Assembly: GCF_041146395.1 (NCBI RefSeq)
Contig: NC_090989.1
Span: 170,791,001-170,855,000, forward strand
Direction of reading: 5' to 3'
DNA: 64,000 bases
DNA from: Eulemur rufifrons
Taxonomy: Eukaryota > Chordata > Mammalia > Primates > Lemuridae
Position numbers and translations under genes: made by a program
Notes under the pieces: model-generated
Database searches by the model: none
What the model saw: the letters and a program-made list of their open reading frames with translations, nothing else
Told to the model about the DNA's origin: nothing
Shown: positions 51,119 to 63,345 of the stretch, piece by piece
How the letters are laid out: every line of letters starts with the position of its first letter
How positions within the stretch are numbered: the stretch's first letter is position 1

Positions 51119-51990
51119 ACTAAATGTATTTTAAACAGAAACTTTGTATCACCTCTGTAAGTAAACATACAGAACCAGCTGTTATAAAAATAAGGTAACT
51201 CTAACACCAAATACAATGAAAGCAAAATGATGTCACTAAAAACTATGGTATCCCAATTAAAAAGGGAGTTCAGCAAATGTTAGAGGGTGTTAAAGACATA
51301 CTGGCAGCTAATAGGGACTTCTTTGATGTTAATCTCAAGAACTGAGAAGAAATTAATGAAAAAAGGGACAGAGAACTGAATTTGAATTGAGCTGGGAACT
51401 CAAATGAAAAGACAAACTCTAAAGCTCTGTTTCACCCTCTTCTTTACAGCCTGAGGTATATGTGTGGCACTGTTTACTGTAGGCTACTTCTCAGAGATAT
51501 AAGATGGTATCAAGGCCACAACTTTTACACTAAATGACCAACTAGGGTGTGGCTTCTCCTCAAAATATCCAATTATAGCATAGAGTCAATAGTGACATTT
51601 ACTTCTATTTTCTTTCTTTCCACAAAAGATTTTGGACAGCAAACTAGGGGTAACTTTCTAGCATCTCAGATGTTATAAACAGTTGACAAAGGATAGCATT
51701 GCCAAAATACCCGATGGTGATTTCTATCCAGCTGGGGCAGCCAGGGCCCAGACAACAAGAGGACTCTGAACTGGAAATGTTAATGGAATAGAAAACATCT
51801 TAACAAGACACAAGAAATAGCAAGGTTTTCTCTCTGCAAGATCAACCTTCAATAGCTCAAGTTACACCAACGTAATAAAACCTTGGTGGCTTCGACCTGT
51901 GTCCCAGAATTCAGATGAAGATTTTTTTCAACCACAGAATCTCTTCTTACAGAATCCTGAAATTTCTGCATCTTATGACTAAAAGAGAAA
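51119..51990. other. Unique DNA, no gene seen
   Basis: No assigned repeat and no credible frame was seen. Confidence 0.4.
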
Positions 51991-51994
51991 GGGC

Positions 51995-52170
51995 AGACCC
52001 TGGAGATGGGGGAAGACAGTTCAGTGATCAAACCCTGTTGCTGCCAATTACCAGGCATCAGTTTGCTCATCTGCAAATGGGGGTGATCTGCTTAAGGTGG
52101 TTTTGAAGATCAAACGAGGCAATGCACACGAAATGTCTGGTACAGTACCAGGCATACAGGCACTTCTCCC
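51995..52170 (+). repeat. MIR SINE, sense
   Basis: The core is 'catcagtttgctcatctgc', 'aaatgggggtgatctgc' and 'acagtaccaggcatacaggc'. It is diverged. Confidence 0.65.
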
Positions 52171-52224
52171 TAAAATCCCTGAAACCCGTTAAATTCATTT
52201 TTTAAAATCCTTGGAATTAACATT

Positions 52225-52497
52225 AGTGCAGCACTTACTACACTAATGTACCAAATGGTTAATATGCAGTAGCGTCTGTTTTAAATGTTGCCGATATACT
52301 AATTTGTTTAATTTCACAAAACCCTGTGAAGTTGGCACTATCATTATTTCCATTATACAGAGGACAACACTGAGATACAAAGAGGTTCAGCAACTTGTCC
52401 AAAGTCACAGGCTTAGTAAGCAGCACAGCCAGGATTTAAACCCAGGCAATCTGGCTCCATAGCACATGTTCCTAACCACCTGTGCCACCATGCCTCT
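52225..52497 (-). repeat. MIR SINE, antisense, near full length
   Basis: Reversed MIR: 'gtttaatttcacaaaaccc', 'ttccattatacagaggac', 'ttcagcaacttgtccaaag', 'aggatttaaacccaggcaat' and 'gttcctaaccacctgtgcc'. Nearly the whole consensus is covered. Confidence 0.88.
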
Positions 52498-52691
52498 AAA
52501 ATGCCAGAGAGACGTCACTGAAACAGCCCAAAATGATGGGTAGAGGGATGGACAGAAGGGTAGATATGCAATAAAACAAGTACAGCAAAATGTAAATGGG
52601 ATAATCTAAGTAGAGGGCATACAAGTGTTTGCTGTCAAATTCTTTCAACTTTACTGTATGTTCAAATTATTTCATGTTAAACCATTGGGAA

Positions 52692-52995
52692 GACCGGGCA
52701 CGGTGGCTCATGCCTGTAATTCCAGCACGTTGGGAGGCCGAGGCAGGAGGATCACTTGAATACAAGACCAGCAAGAGAGAGACCATGTCTCTACAAAAAA
52801 CAGAAAAATTTGCTGGGTGTGGTGGTGCGTGCCTCTAGTCCCAGCTACTCAGGAGGCTGAGGAAGGCAGGATCAGGCAGATCCTCAAGGAGGATCACTTG
52901 AGCCCAGGAGTTTGGGGTTGCAGTGAGATATGATAACCCCACTGCATGCTACCCAGGGTGACAGAACAAGACTCTGTCTAAAAAAAAAAAAAAAG
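52692..52995 (+). mobile_element. Alu, sense, rearranged
   Basis: It opens 'gaccgggcacggtggctcat' and ends 'acaagactctgtct' plus A15. The left arm lacks part of 'gagttcgagaccagcctg', and the right arm has a small internal duplication near 52868-52900, with repeated 'ggatca' motifs. No clean target-site duplication was found. Confidence 0.92.
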
Positions 52996-53785
52996 GTGGG
53001 GGAGAGGAGAGCAGGGAAGAGCCCAGAAATGGAAGAGCACTAAAGAGAGGATACATCAATAATGTCAGGGTAAAAGCATTTCCCCACCCCAACCAGTTTC
53101 TCTCAAAAAGAACCCCAGTTAAACACTGTAAGCCACAGAATCAAGTTACAGATTGCCCCAACTGGAGTCCACAGCTGGGAAAGAGAGAAGTAAATGGGCT
53201 GTAAAACTGGGTCTTCTGCCAGCTAAGCTAGAGAAACCATCTCCCCACTGAAAGTGTTAATGGAAATGCCAGGCCAAAGCAGTCAACTGGAAACCATTTC
53301 TTGACACCGTACATGCAAACAGATACAGCTACTCTTTCTAAAATGGTGAAGAATGCAGTGGTCCAACCATGCTTATCTTTAAGTACTGGCAAGCACCCAA
53401 GGCAAGTTAACAGATTTCAACTTCTAGAGCTCTGTAGATGGGTACCAGCTCTTAAAAGCCTGCCTGGGAATGAAAGGGAGGAAAGAGAGAGGAATGGGAT
53501 GTCACCCAGATGAAGCTGAGCCAGCGAGGAAGGGGGAGGAGGGGGTGAGCCAGCAGCAGCACTGCCCACCCCTAGGGGCCAAGGAGGAAATGTGGAGGCC
53601 GTGCTCTCAAAGGGGACAGGTTTGCTTCTTTCAAGAACTTTCCTGTGAAAATTCTACAGACTTTGATGAGATAAACCTTTGAATCAAATGCTTGACAGCT
53701 TCTAGACTGGGCCCAGGGGTAGGAAGGGAAGTTAGAGAGAGAAATGGGAAGAAAAAGATGGTAAGAAAATAAGGGGATTAAATTT
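52996..53785. other. Unique DNA, no gene seen
   Basis: Purine-rich patches occur at 53460-53560 and 53720-53780. Two overlapping 70-codon frames (53301-53682) have no domain. Confidence 0.4.
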
Positions 53786-53789
53786 TAGG

Positions 53790-53958
53790 AATGTTCATAT
53801 ACAGTTGGTAAAAGTGGAAAATGTTGCCTACTTTTAAAAGGGCAATTCAGCAATATCTAATAGAAACAAGAAATGTGCCGAAAGTCCACTATTGGGATTT
53901 TATTTTATAAACACAACTATATGTGCAGAAAGGCCAAGGTTACATTACTCATTGCATC
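53790..53958 (+). mobile_element. Old L1 fragment, part 1
   Basis: L1M-like sequence: 'catatacagttggtaaaagt', 'gggcaattcagcaatatcta' and 'aaagtccactattgggattt'. It is interrupted by the Alu at 53959 and resumes at 54311. Confidence 0.7.
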
Positions 53959-54825
<867 letters not shown>

Positions 54826-55328
54826 CATACGAATATTCTCAGTCAGAGCATTTGAAATAATACGCGATTCACAGGGAATGCAATGGTTTATTTGGAATTT
54901 AGTAATAACATCTCTGTGAGCTTGCTGCAATTCAATGTCCACCATGTGCTAGACATTTCAAGAGACTATCTTAAATGAAAGGTAGGCAGGGTGCATATTT
55001 GTACATCAATTTTACACCGGATATAATTAAAAGAAGGAATTGCTAAATACTTTGCTGTATTAGGAACATTTAGCAAAAGGCTAACACCCAGTGCAAAATC
55101 ATTCCAGTGAAAGAGTAAAGTTACCATCATACTGAGGTCCTTCAAAGCACCCAGGAAAAGGACTGAGGCTAGTCTGGGGAACAAGAGAAGTGGAGACCTG
55201 AATGCCACCAGGAGTCTCCCTCCCACTCTGTGGCTTCATTTCCTCTCACTATACATTAGCTTCTTCCACATGCTGCAAAACATGCCTCTCACAGTTCCCA
55301 GCCCTTAACTGGGACCATTTCACCAGCA
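54826..55328. other. Unique DNA, no gene seen
   Basis: No assigned repeat was seen; the 86-codon minus frame at 54966-55226 has no domain. Confidence 0.4.
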
Positions 55329-55329
55329 G

Positions 55330-55522
55330 CAGGGATACTCAAGCTTGGAATTACTGACATTTTGAGCCGTACAGTTCTGTGCTGTGGGAGGAGGCTATCC
55401 CGTGCATTGCAGAATATCAGCATCCCTGGCCTCCACTCTCCCTCCACCTCACTGTGATAACAAAAAAAATACCTCCAGACATTGCCAAATGCCCCCTGGG
55501 GAGGTAAAATTGCCAATGACCT
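55330..55522 (-). mobile_element. MER5A-type hAT element
   Basis: Order of motifs: 'cagggatactcaagcttgg', 'attactgacattttgagcc', 'cccgtgcattgcagaatatc', 'cctccagacattgccaaatg' and 'ccccctggggaggtaaaatt'. It is the same family and orientation as 32546-32762. Confidence 0.88.
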
Positions 55523-55702
55523 TGCTCATTAGCCTTCTAAAGTGCTGAGGAAGGGCTCTGATTGCCTCACTTGTTGCTCAAACCTGGCCAAAGAAACTAT
55601 GGCAAGCTTGTGCTCACAAGGTGACCCCTTGACATGCTTGTTGTTTAAGGAGGGGAGAGCTGTTTCTCTTTACCCCTGCCGTATGGCTTTCCCTAAACCT
55701 CT

Positions 55703-55922
55703 AAGTCACTGCTGCCCAACAGAACTTTGTGCAGTGATGGAAACGTTCTATATCTGCGCTGATCAATACGGTAGCCGCTAATCACATGTGGCTATTAAGC
55801 ACCTGAAATGCAGTTACTATTATTGAAGAACTACATGTTACAGAATTTTATATGACTTTCATTAATTAGATTTAAATAGGCACATGTAACTATTGGCCAC
55901 CTAATAGAGCAGCACAGCTCTA
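55703..55922. mobile_element. Old DNA-transposon-like MER repeat
   Basis: Motifs: 'gtgatggaaacgttctatat', 'ctgcgctgatcaatacgg', 'tagccgctaatcacatgtgg', 'ctattaagcacctgaaatgc' and 'gagcagcacagctcta'. It is the short form of the repeat at 39660-40125. A short L2/MIR-like tail follows at about 55925-56000. Confidence 0.75.
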
Positions 55923-56079
55923 AGTATTGAAAGAATGCTGAACAGCTGCCAGTAAACAGTAGGCACTTCCTAAGTATTTGTTGACTAAGGTAATGGATAT
56001 GATTGGACTCAGGGTCAAGGGTGGTAAAGATCATTAAACCAACTCAGATGGTTCTACCCACAGGAAAAACAGGAACTCA

Positions 56080-56572
56080 ATGACAAAGAATCAGGAAATG
56101 GAAGAAACCTAAGTGTCCTCTGACAGATGAATGGATAACAAAGTGAAGTGCATGCATGTAACAGAATATTATTCAGCCCTAAAAAGGAAGAAAATTTTGA
56201 CACATGCTACAATGTGGATAAACCTTGAAGACAATATGCTAAGTGAAATAATTAGCCAACCACAAAAGTACAGATACTGTACAATTCCACTTATATGAGG
56301 TACCTAGAGTAATTAAATTCATAGGGATAGAAAATAGAACGGCGGTTGCCAGTGGCTATGGGGAGGGGAAATGGGGAGTTAGTGCTCAGAGGATACAGAG
56401 TTTCAGTCTGGGAAGATGAAAATGTTCTGGAGATGGATGGTGGTGACGGTAGCACAACAATGGGAATGTAATCAATGCCACAGAACCATACACTTAAAAG
56501 TGATTAAGATGGTAAATTTTATGTTAGGTACATTTTACAGCTTTAAAAAAAAAAAAAGAAAAGAAAAAATGA
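56080..56572 (+). mobile_element. Old L1 3' end, sense
   Basis: L1M sequence: 'gacagatgaatggataac', 'gaatattattcagccct', 'gatactgtacaattccactt', 'gcggttgccagtggctat', 'ctggagatggatggtggtga', 'aaaagtgattaagatggtaa' and an A-rich tail. It is truncated at the 5' end. A larger L1 part may be missing. Confidence 0.9.
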
Positions 56573-57408
56573 CTCTGGAAAGCTTAATATGGTATGGCAG
56601 ACTGAACCATTGCTCACAATTCTTTATAGCATCCCTGTATTCTGGAAATAAATGGAAAAGACCCGAACTCAACCCCACACTCCAGAGCTAAGACCAGCAG
56701 CGAACCCACACCCTGAGTAAAGCTGCCCCCAAACCTGTGACTGGGAGAAAGACATCCCTGTTGCTGTAGATTATGGGTTTTGGGAGAGTTTGTTACGAAG
56801 CATGTTTATAGCAAGAACTACCTGATATATTAAGTCTCAATGGTCATAGCTTTGCCACCAAGAGAGTATTCAAAGAAATATGAATACTTGTCAAAGGGTG
56901 CTTAAGGATCAGCTGCATTCTAGAATTATAGATCTATCAGTTCTTTTAAAAAGATATAAAGCCATGAACTATGAATTTTTATGAATCACTATTTAAAAGG
57001 CCCCCTAAGCCTCAGAGCCTTGAAGAAGGTGGGTCTAATGTAGAGCTGTGCTTCATTCCTTTCGGGTCTGTGGGTTAAGGTCTTAAGTGATGTTGAGGCT
57101 GAAGAAAACAAACTCTGGCACCTCTCATAACTCATCATCATCCCTGGAGATCATCTGATTTAAAAGGGACCCAATTTGAAATGCTCCCTGAAGCACTTCT
57201 GGCCTCAGCATTCTCGTTTTAAAAATGTCCCCTTTCAGCAGTCACTCTGAGCTGGCAGCCAGCATACTCTGCTGTCTGAGACCCTTCACCCAGAAAGGAA
57301 ATACAGTCTGCATCCAAGTCAAGCACATATTTTATGCCATTCAAAGAAAGCAAACCATGAACAATCTGAGGGCTCACATCCCTGTCATCATCCACAACGA
57401 TTCATGGA

Positions 57409-57466
57409 GCAGACTCAGGCACACCAACACTTGGTTGGTGAAGCAGACTCAGGCACACCAACACTT
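57409..57466 (+). repeat. 24-bp direct repeat, 34-bp period
   Basis: The 24-mer starting 'gcagactcaggcacacc' occurs twice without mismatch, at 57409-57432 and 57443-57466. It looks like a recent local tandem duplication. Confidence 0.9.
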
Positions 57467-57623
57467 TGCACAAGATGCAGAAGCCAGGAAGCCTTCCCTC
57501 GTCCCGCTGGGAGGACACCTTCCCGCTTCCTGCCTGACTTGCTTCCCCACGCATTCACCTGGGCATTCAGCAGCTCCACTTCCCTCCACCTCTGTACTAG
57601 AGAGGAGGAGTAGAACCAGTTGG

Positions 57624-57625
<2 letters not shown>

Positions 57626-57658
<33 letters not shown>
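57626..57658 (+). repeat. T33 homopolymer
   Basis: An uninterrupted run of 33 T follows 'ccagttggaa' and precedes 'gcccctaagg'. No Alu, L1 or recognisable cDNA adjoins it, so its origin is unexplained. It could be the tail of an unrecognised antisense retrocopy. Confidence 0.9.
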
Positions 57659-57660
<2 letters not shown>

Positions 57661-58479
57661 CCCTAAGGAACAAACTTTCTTACCCTGCTTTGCCCCAAGC
57701 TCAACATAGCTGTTTCTTGGGCACACTCAATAATCATGTCACAAGCTCCTGGCCAGGGGATGAGAGGAACAGCAAATGGGAACAGACTATTCTATTCCAA
57801 GAAATAAGAAGAAAAGTGCTCAGCCAAGGCTCCCTCAGGCCCACCTCCCTGAAGCCCGGCAGCCTCGCTGCTCCCTCATTCTGCCACCTTCCCGGCAGAG
57901 CAGTCCCCGTCCCTCATCTGGGAGGGAGCAGACGGGAGATGCACACACTAGCAGCAGAGAGAGAACCAGAAGGGAGGAGACCATGAAAAGAGAGATTTAC
58001 GGCATAAAGCTACGGCTGCCAACTCAAATTGTGAAAAAGGAACGGAGGATACACTTTAGAAAAATGTTCAGCAAAAGATGAAATTGTGCTGCTTAACTGA
58101 ATACACCCTTGGCAATTTTAAACATTTTCTGATGTGGGAACGTTCCAATGCCCAAGACGTATGCATGTGACGTACACATTTGTTTCTTCCTTTATTTAAA
58201 TTATTAATTAATTAATTATTTAGGTATTCCTTTAACTTCAGTTCTACTCTGTAACCTGCACAGTGGGCACTGTCTGACCTTCACTTGGCTGGAAACATTT
58301 TGTTCCCTGATTTTTACTTGCAGTTTCTATTCAGCTTGAAATCTCATGTATTCTTGAGAAATCATCATGATCCCTCTGAAGAGCAAGGATTGGGTGAGAC
58401 AGGCTGCTATGGATGAGGATGATGATGAAAAAGTAGAATAGGAGAAGGAGAAAACATATCAAGAAAAGCAACTATAAAT

Positions 58480-58700
58480 TCAATTATTAAAAGTCAACAA
58501 CATTAAGCATGTATGTGCATCCTCTCAATCCTCAGAACAACACAAAAACATCTTTCTTTTATTCTTATTTTATATATGGAAGAAGCAGCTCAAAAGAGCT
58601 CAGGTGACTTTGACTGAGGTCACCCACCTGATAGACAGCGGTGCTCAGAATAAAACCAGGGCCAACCAATTCAAGTCTGGTTCTATAAACCACTTCATTA
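58480..58700 (-). repeat. MIR SINE, antisense, diverged
   Basis: Reversed MIR: 'ctctcaatcctcagaacaac', 'ctgaggtcacccacctgata', 'agcggtgctcagaataaaac' and 'agggccaaccaattcaagtc'. Confidence 0.65.
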
Positions 58701-59218
58701 GTACACTACCCGCCCCCACCCCAGTCTCCCCATCCTCCTACCCCCCAGCCCCCATCATGGGCACCAAGTACACTTTTATAAAGACTATAAGTCAGGCAAC
58801 TTGTTTTCCTCCCAGCAGACACTAGCCCACTCATCTCAGCCCCCTTTCCTAACAGTGACCAAAATTTAATGAGACAAGCCAAATTTCTATTAAATCCTCT
58901 AATCTAGTATTTTCTATTCCTTTTTTTTTTTTTTATCTTCAGTACCTTTGTAAGGGAAGTAGAAAAAAGTTCCTTTGGGTTGCTCAGGATTAGAAAAGAC
59001 ATTCCATTTAAAAATTCTGACTATCACAGCCCCCATGATACTCTGAGATGAATTTAGCCAAACCATGCTTTAAGGGCTCTGTGCACACATAACAAGCAGT
59101 ACAAATGAATGTCTCCTGTTCAAACTATAAACTCCTGAAGGCTGGCACTGTGTGTGGGTAAGCAAGCATATACAGATATATCCAACAGAGCGCTAAGAGC
59201 TTGAGATCTACGTCTGAA
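58701..59218. other. Unique DNA with T tract
   Basis: A C-rich patch (58706-58755) and a T14 tract (58921-58934) are present. No gene was recognised. An L2-like tail may be present at about 59115-59190 ('actcctgaaggctggcactg'). Confidence 0.4.
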
Positions 59219-59219
59219 A

Positions 59220-59410
59220 TTGACCTCCAACTTACTCATCTTTGGACTTTGTGGACTTTGTGCTAATTAACTATTCTAAATCTTAGTTTCATTATCCATA
59301 AAACAGGGATAATAATCATAATACCTCTGGAGGATTATTAGAAGAAATGTACATAAATTGTTTGGCACGGAATCTGGCAGAGAGAAAGCACTCCATCAAT
59401 ATTAGTATTT
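59220..59410 (+). repeat. MIR SINE, sense
   Basis: MIR core and tail: 'cttagtttcattatccataa', 'aacagggataataatcataa', 'tacctctggaggattatt' and 'agcactccatcaatattag'. Confidence 0.8.
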
Positions 59411-59948
59411 ATTATTGATTTGGCTAAAGTCTCATTTTCTTTCTCAAATCCCTTAGTACTCTTTTAGTTTCAGAACAATTCATATAATCAGGGAAAAAAT
59501 ATAAACAATAAATAATCCACTTAAAGCATTATATAATTTATAAATACTGATGCCATAAAACATATTTTGCATTAATTTCATCTAAAATTTCATTTTATAG
59601 TATACCCCAAATATGGTTTAAATGAATGTTGACTGTTCCTTTTCTGGAATTAGCATGAAGAATATAAAAAAAGAAAGGTACATAGATAGATAAAAATCTA
59701 TCTTTCTTTAGATATTTACTTCTAAAAATCAAATTTAATCCTAGGAGAGTGACACGGTAGAACTGAACTCCAGATTTACTGGGGAAAACTAGTCATTGCA
59801 AGCGTGGATGGTGGCAATCCTCTTAGCATCCTAATCACCAAGCACTGCTGCTGGGACATAGTAGTCCCTCTACCCTTTGCTGAAAGCATGAAGACTGAGA
59901 GGGAGGGAGGGATGCATGGATGAATTGATCAACCTTATGTTGCCAGTC
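59411..59948. other. AT-rich unique DNA
   Basis: No gene or assigned repeat was seen. Confidence 0.4.
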
Positions 59949-59949
59949 T

Positions 59950-60441
59950 GTATTAGTTATATCTTGCTGTGCAACAAATTATCCCAGTCTTACTGGGTTC
60001 AAACAACAAACAAGTATTATCTGACAGTTTCTGAGGGTGAGGAACCCAGGAGGGCCTCGCTGGAGGATTCTGGCTCAGAATCAATCCCTCACACCTTTAC
60101 AGTCGAAGTGTCAGAGGGGCAGCTTGGCTGGTCTGGAGGATACACTTCTAAGCTCACTCATGTGGCTGTCAGCAGTGGGCTTCAGCCCCTCAGGACGTGA
60201 GCCTCTCCACAGCGCTGCTCACAATATAGCTCCCCCCAGAGCAAGGGATCCAACAGAATGGGGAAGAGAAAGAATGCCTAGGACAGAAGGCAGACCTATC
60301 AGCTACTCTCAGAAGTGACATGCCATCAATATGCTATAGGTCACACAGACCAATCCTGGCATAGTATGGGAACAGACTGCACAAAGGTGTCCATAGCAGG
60401 AGGCAGAGATCATTAATAGACATCTTGGAGGCTGTAGAGTT
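59950..60441 (-). mobile_element. MLT1-type MaLR LTR, antisense
   Basis: Full-length order: 'gtattagttatatcttgctg', 'gcaacaaattatcccagtc', 'ctgacagtttctgagggtg', 'ggattctggctcagaatc', 'aagctcactcatgtggctg', 'tcacacagaccaatcctgg' and 'gacatcttggaggctgtag'. This is the same class as 25825-26478. Plus-strand frames of 93-94 codons here are LTR-derived chance. Confidence 0.9.
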
Positions 60442-61614
60442 CAGAATCATCAAATCTTTTAAGTCCTGAAGTGAAGCTGAGACAGTAACAAACTATCTAA
60501 CACAGCACCATAGGCCGGGTTATTCTTGCACAGTTGCAAAAACTTACACAAACCATTCATATTATGTTGCGAAGATAAAAATGGAAGTATCTATTTTAAA
60601 AAAAAAAAAAAAAAAACAGTAAATAACCAAGAGAAACATCAACTTGAATTTTCTTCCTAACCCAAAAATGATTGACAAGTTTTTGCTGCCCAACTTGCAA
60701 CTCATGGCAATAGTTACTTTCATTCTAAAAATTCAGGACTGGACTCAGCAAATACATCAGTGCCCAGAGAGCAAATTTACAAAACCACATCTCTCTCTTT
60801 CTGGAGCACAGGCTAGACCTAAATGAAAAAGAGTTTAGACCACAAAATGATCTGTCATTTGTAGCTCTCAAACTGGCACACTGGAATGGTGGGGTCTTCC
60901 GCATTTTATGTAAGGTATAAAATATTTAATAGAAGAAAACAAATTTAGAATGCCTTTTACTCAAGTCTGAATTGGAAGATGATTTTTACATAACCAAAAG
61001 CAGCTTTGCACTGATTTCTGTTTCTTCATTTGTAATCAAATGTCACTCAGATTTGGACTAAAATTAAATCACAACTCACAGATGTTGACTCTCCTGAGTT
61101 TGAGCTCTTCTCTTACTGTTTCAAGCGTGTCCTTATTTTGCACCTTCTTCTTTATTTAAGATGTTTCCAGAGGATGGTGGCAGTGGCCAACATGTATTAA
61201 TACAAAGTACTTCAAATTGTACTTTTGAGCTGGGAATTAAAGAGAAGCAAATGCCAGGCTGAACTCAGTTGCCACTGAATGATGAAAAGTCTCCATCCCA
61301 AAGGGCAGTCTGTATTTATGGCTGCTTCCTAGCCTGGTGCCTTCAAATTTGCCCTTTGCAAATGTTTCATCATAGTTCTACCCTGAGTGCTAAGAAGCCA
61401 GAAGCATTTGGTGAACTCAGCCGTGTCTCTCTGCACTGGTTATGATCTGTTGCTGCTCCTCCCTAGACAGCCCATATGTGACATCAGAGGAAACTGTAAG
61501 AGCTGCTGAGTCATAAGATATTCACAAATAAAGCAAACCATCACCAACATGTAAATGTGGTATACTTTATTGTACCTAACTATTTTTTTAAACTGGGGAG
61601 TGGGGGTTGGTATT
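60442..61614. other. Unique DNA with A20 tract
   Basis: An A-run of about 19 bases lies at 60598-60616. No gene or assigned repeat was seen. Confidence 0.4.
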
Positions 61615-61627
61615 AAAATACAGGCCA

Positions 61628-61959
61628 GGCTGGGCGCGGTGGCTCACACCTGTAATCCTAGCACTCTGGGAAGCTGAGGCAAGAGGATCGCTCCAGGTCA
61701 GGAGTTCGAGACCAGCCTGTGCAAGAGCAAGACCCCGTCTCTACTAAAAATAGAAAGAAATGATCTGGACAGCTAAAAATATATATAGGAAAAAAAATAG
61801 CCAGGCATGGTGGCACATGCCTGTAGTCCCAGCTACTCGGGAGGCTGAGGCAGAAGGATTAAGCCCAGTAGTTTGAGGTTGCTGTGAGCTTGATGCCACG
61901 GTACTCTAGCCCTGGCAACAGAGCGAGACTCTGTCTCAAAAAAAAAAAAAAAAGAAAAA
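61628..61959 (+). mobile_element. Lemur-type Alu, expanded linker, sense
   Basis: It opens 'ggctgggcgcggtggctcac'. The linker reads 'ctaaaaatagaaagaaatga' then 'tctggacagctaaaaatat', showing the expansion. The right arm has 'gagcttgatgccacggtac', with a short deletion. The target-site duplication 'aaaatacaggcca' (13 bp) is perfect at 61615-61627 and 61960-61972. Confidence 0.96.
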
Positions 61960-61972
61960 AAAATACAGGCCA

Positions 61973-62638
61973 TACAAAATTTATTTCAAAGACCTTTCTC
62001 ACCAATGAGTTTACTGATGGTAAAAAATGTTTTGATCATGTTCTAGAGTTAATTACTGTTGCACTGGACTTTGAACCAAACTCAATTACATATAAGAATT
62101 CATCAAAACACACTTAGCTTTTAAAGCACAGGTAAACCATGAAGAGGCACTGGAGGTTGTGCAGTGTAATCGCAAATTAGCAGAGGCTTTATTACCTGCC
62201 GTAATTCAAATTACACGCTTTCACACTTGCTTTGTTCCAAAGGTGCAACAGGTAGAAGGCATCCTCGAATGGCATCTTCCTTCTCAGCGGTACCTCTTAC
62301 AGGGGTTTTCAAGCAGAAACTGTACGAATATTACAAGTTAACAAGAAATCTAAACCATCTGAGCAGGCAATCTTTCAAATCCTAATTCCAGGAAACCAAA
62401 ATGTCCATTACAGGACCCTGGGCCTTTTTAGTGATGCTCAATACCTGTTTATAAATGATGGAGATGGTACAGGGTTTCCTTCAGTGTAATTTCTGCTTGA
62501 GGTATCTCAGCATTGCAAAGGACACCATAGGTCATCATAGAGTCTAACCCTGTGGCCCCCTCACCCTCCGCCCAGAGACAAACATGGAAGGTTGTCAGTA
62601 TCACCACTTTGTTGTCCCTGTCACCCCCAGCCTGCGGA
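61973..62638. other. Unique DNA, no gene seen
   Basis: No assigned repeat was seen; the frames at 61884-62117 and 62159-62341 have no domain, and the first crosses the Alu tail. Confidence 0.4.
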
Positions 62639-62639
62639 C

Positions 62640-63080
62640 TCTGCCTGACTTCATCCCGAGAGCACACTGTTGAAAACCAGATCATGCCACTGCTCAGCTG
62701 AAGACCCTCCACCATTACAATAATCCCCAAACTCATCTCCATGGCCTACAAGGCCCCACATGACCTGGCCCCTGCCTCATCGCTGAGCCCACTCCCATTT
62801 GTGCATCGCTCGGGCCACAGTCTTCTAGTTCTTCCTCAAACTCACCAAGCTCTTTGGTACTTCAGAGAATTATTGGCCCTGCTCCCTCCACCTGGGATCA
62901 TAATGAAGCTGGCTCCTACACAGAACCCAGGTCCTGCCTCAAGTATCTACTACTCAGAGACGCCTTCCCTGATCGGTCTAATACATACTGTGTCATCCAT
63001 TATCCCTTATCACTAAGTGCCATTCTTTGTCTGCATTTATTCATTAACATGCCTATTACCTGCCATACGCGTATACATAA
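62640..63080 (+). repeat. L2 LINE 3' region, sense
   Basis: A long, well-ordered L2: 'cagatcatgccactgctcag', 'ccatggcctacaaggcccc', 'gacctggcccctgcctcat', 'ctccctccacctgggatca', 'gagacgccttccctgatcgg' and 'tgcatttattcattaacatg'. Frames of 88-97 codons on both strands here are shadows. Confidence 0.88.
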
Positions 63081-63114
63081 GGTGGTAAGCTCTACAACAA
63101 TAGCAGTTAATAAA

Positions 63115-63345
63115 AACTAAGGCTTACATTGTATAGAAGACTTACTATGTGCCAAGCAACAGTTCTAAGCACTTCAGTTCTCACAACAGCCCTATAAGGC
63201 AAGTAACAGGGTTAGCCTCACTCATAAATGAGAAAACTAAAGCACAGAGAGGTTAAGTAACTTATCCAAGACACACAGCTACTAACTGGTAAAGCTGGGA
63301 TCTAGACCCAGAAGTGTGTGGTTCTAGAATTCATACTCTTAAGCA
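63115..63345 (-). repeat. MIR SINE, antisense, well preserved
   Basis: Reversed MIR: 'cttactatgtgccaagcaac', 'agttctcacaacagcccta', 'gagaaaactaaagcacagag', 'gttaagtaacttatccaag' and 'cacacagctactaactgg'. Confidence 0.92.

Larger units (their letters stand above)
56573..58478. other. Unique DNA; direct repeat; T33 tract
   Basis: No gene is recognised. The 253-codon frame at 57225-57986 is the longest in the window but crosses a T33 tract (57626-57658) that encodes a long phenylalanine run, has no domain and is treated as chance. A 24-bp direct repeat lies at 57409-57432 and 57443-57466. Confidence 0.4.

Noticed and set aside
57225..57986. 253-codon open frame, the longest in the window
   Set aside because: It runs through a T33 homopolymer giving a long phenylalanine run, spans a recent tandem duplication, has no domain and no splice or promoter context.
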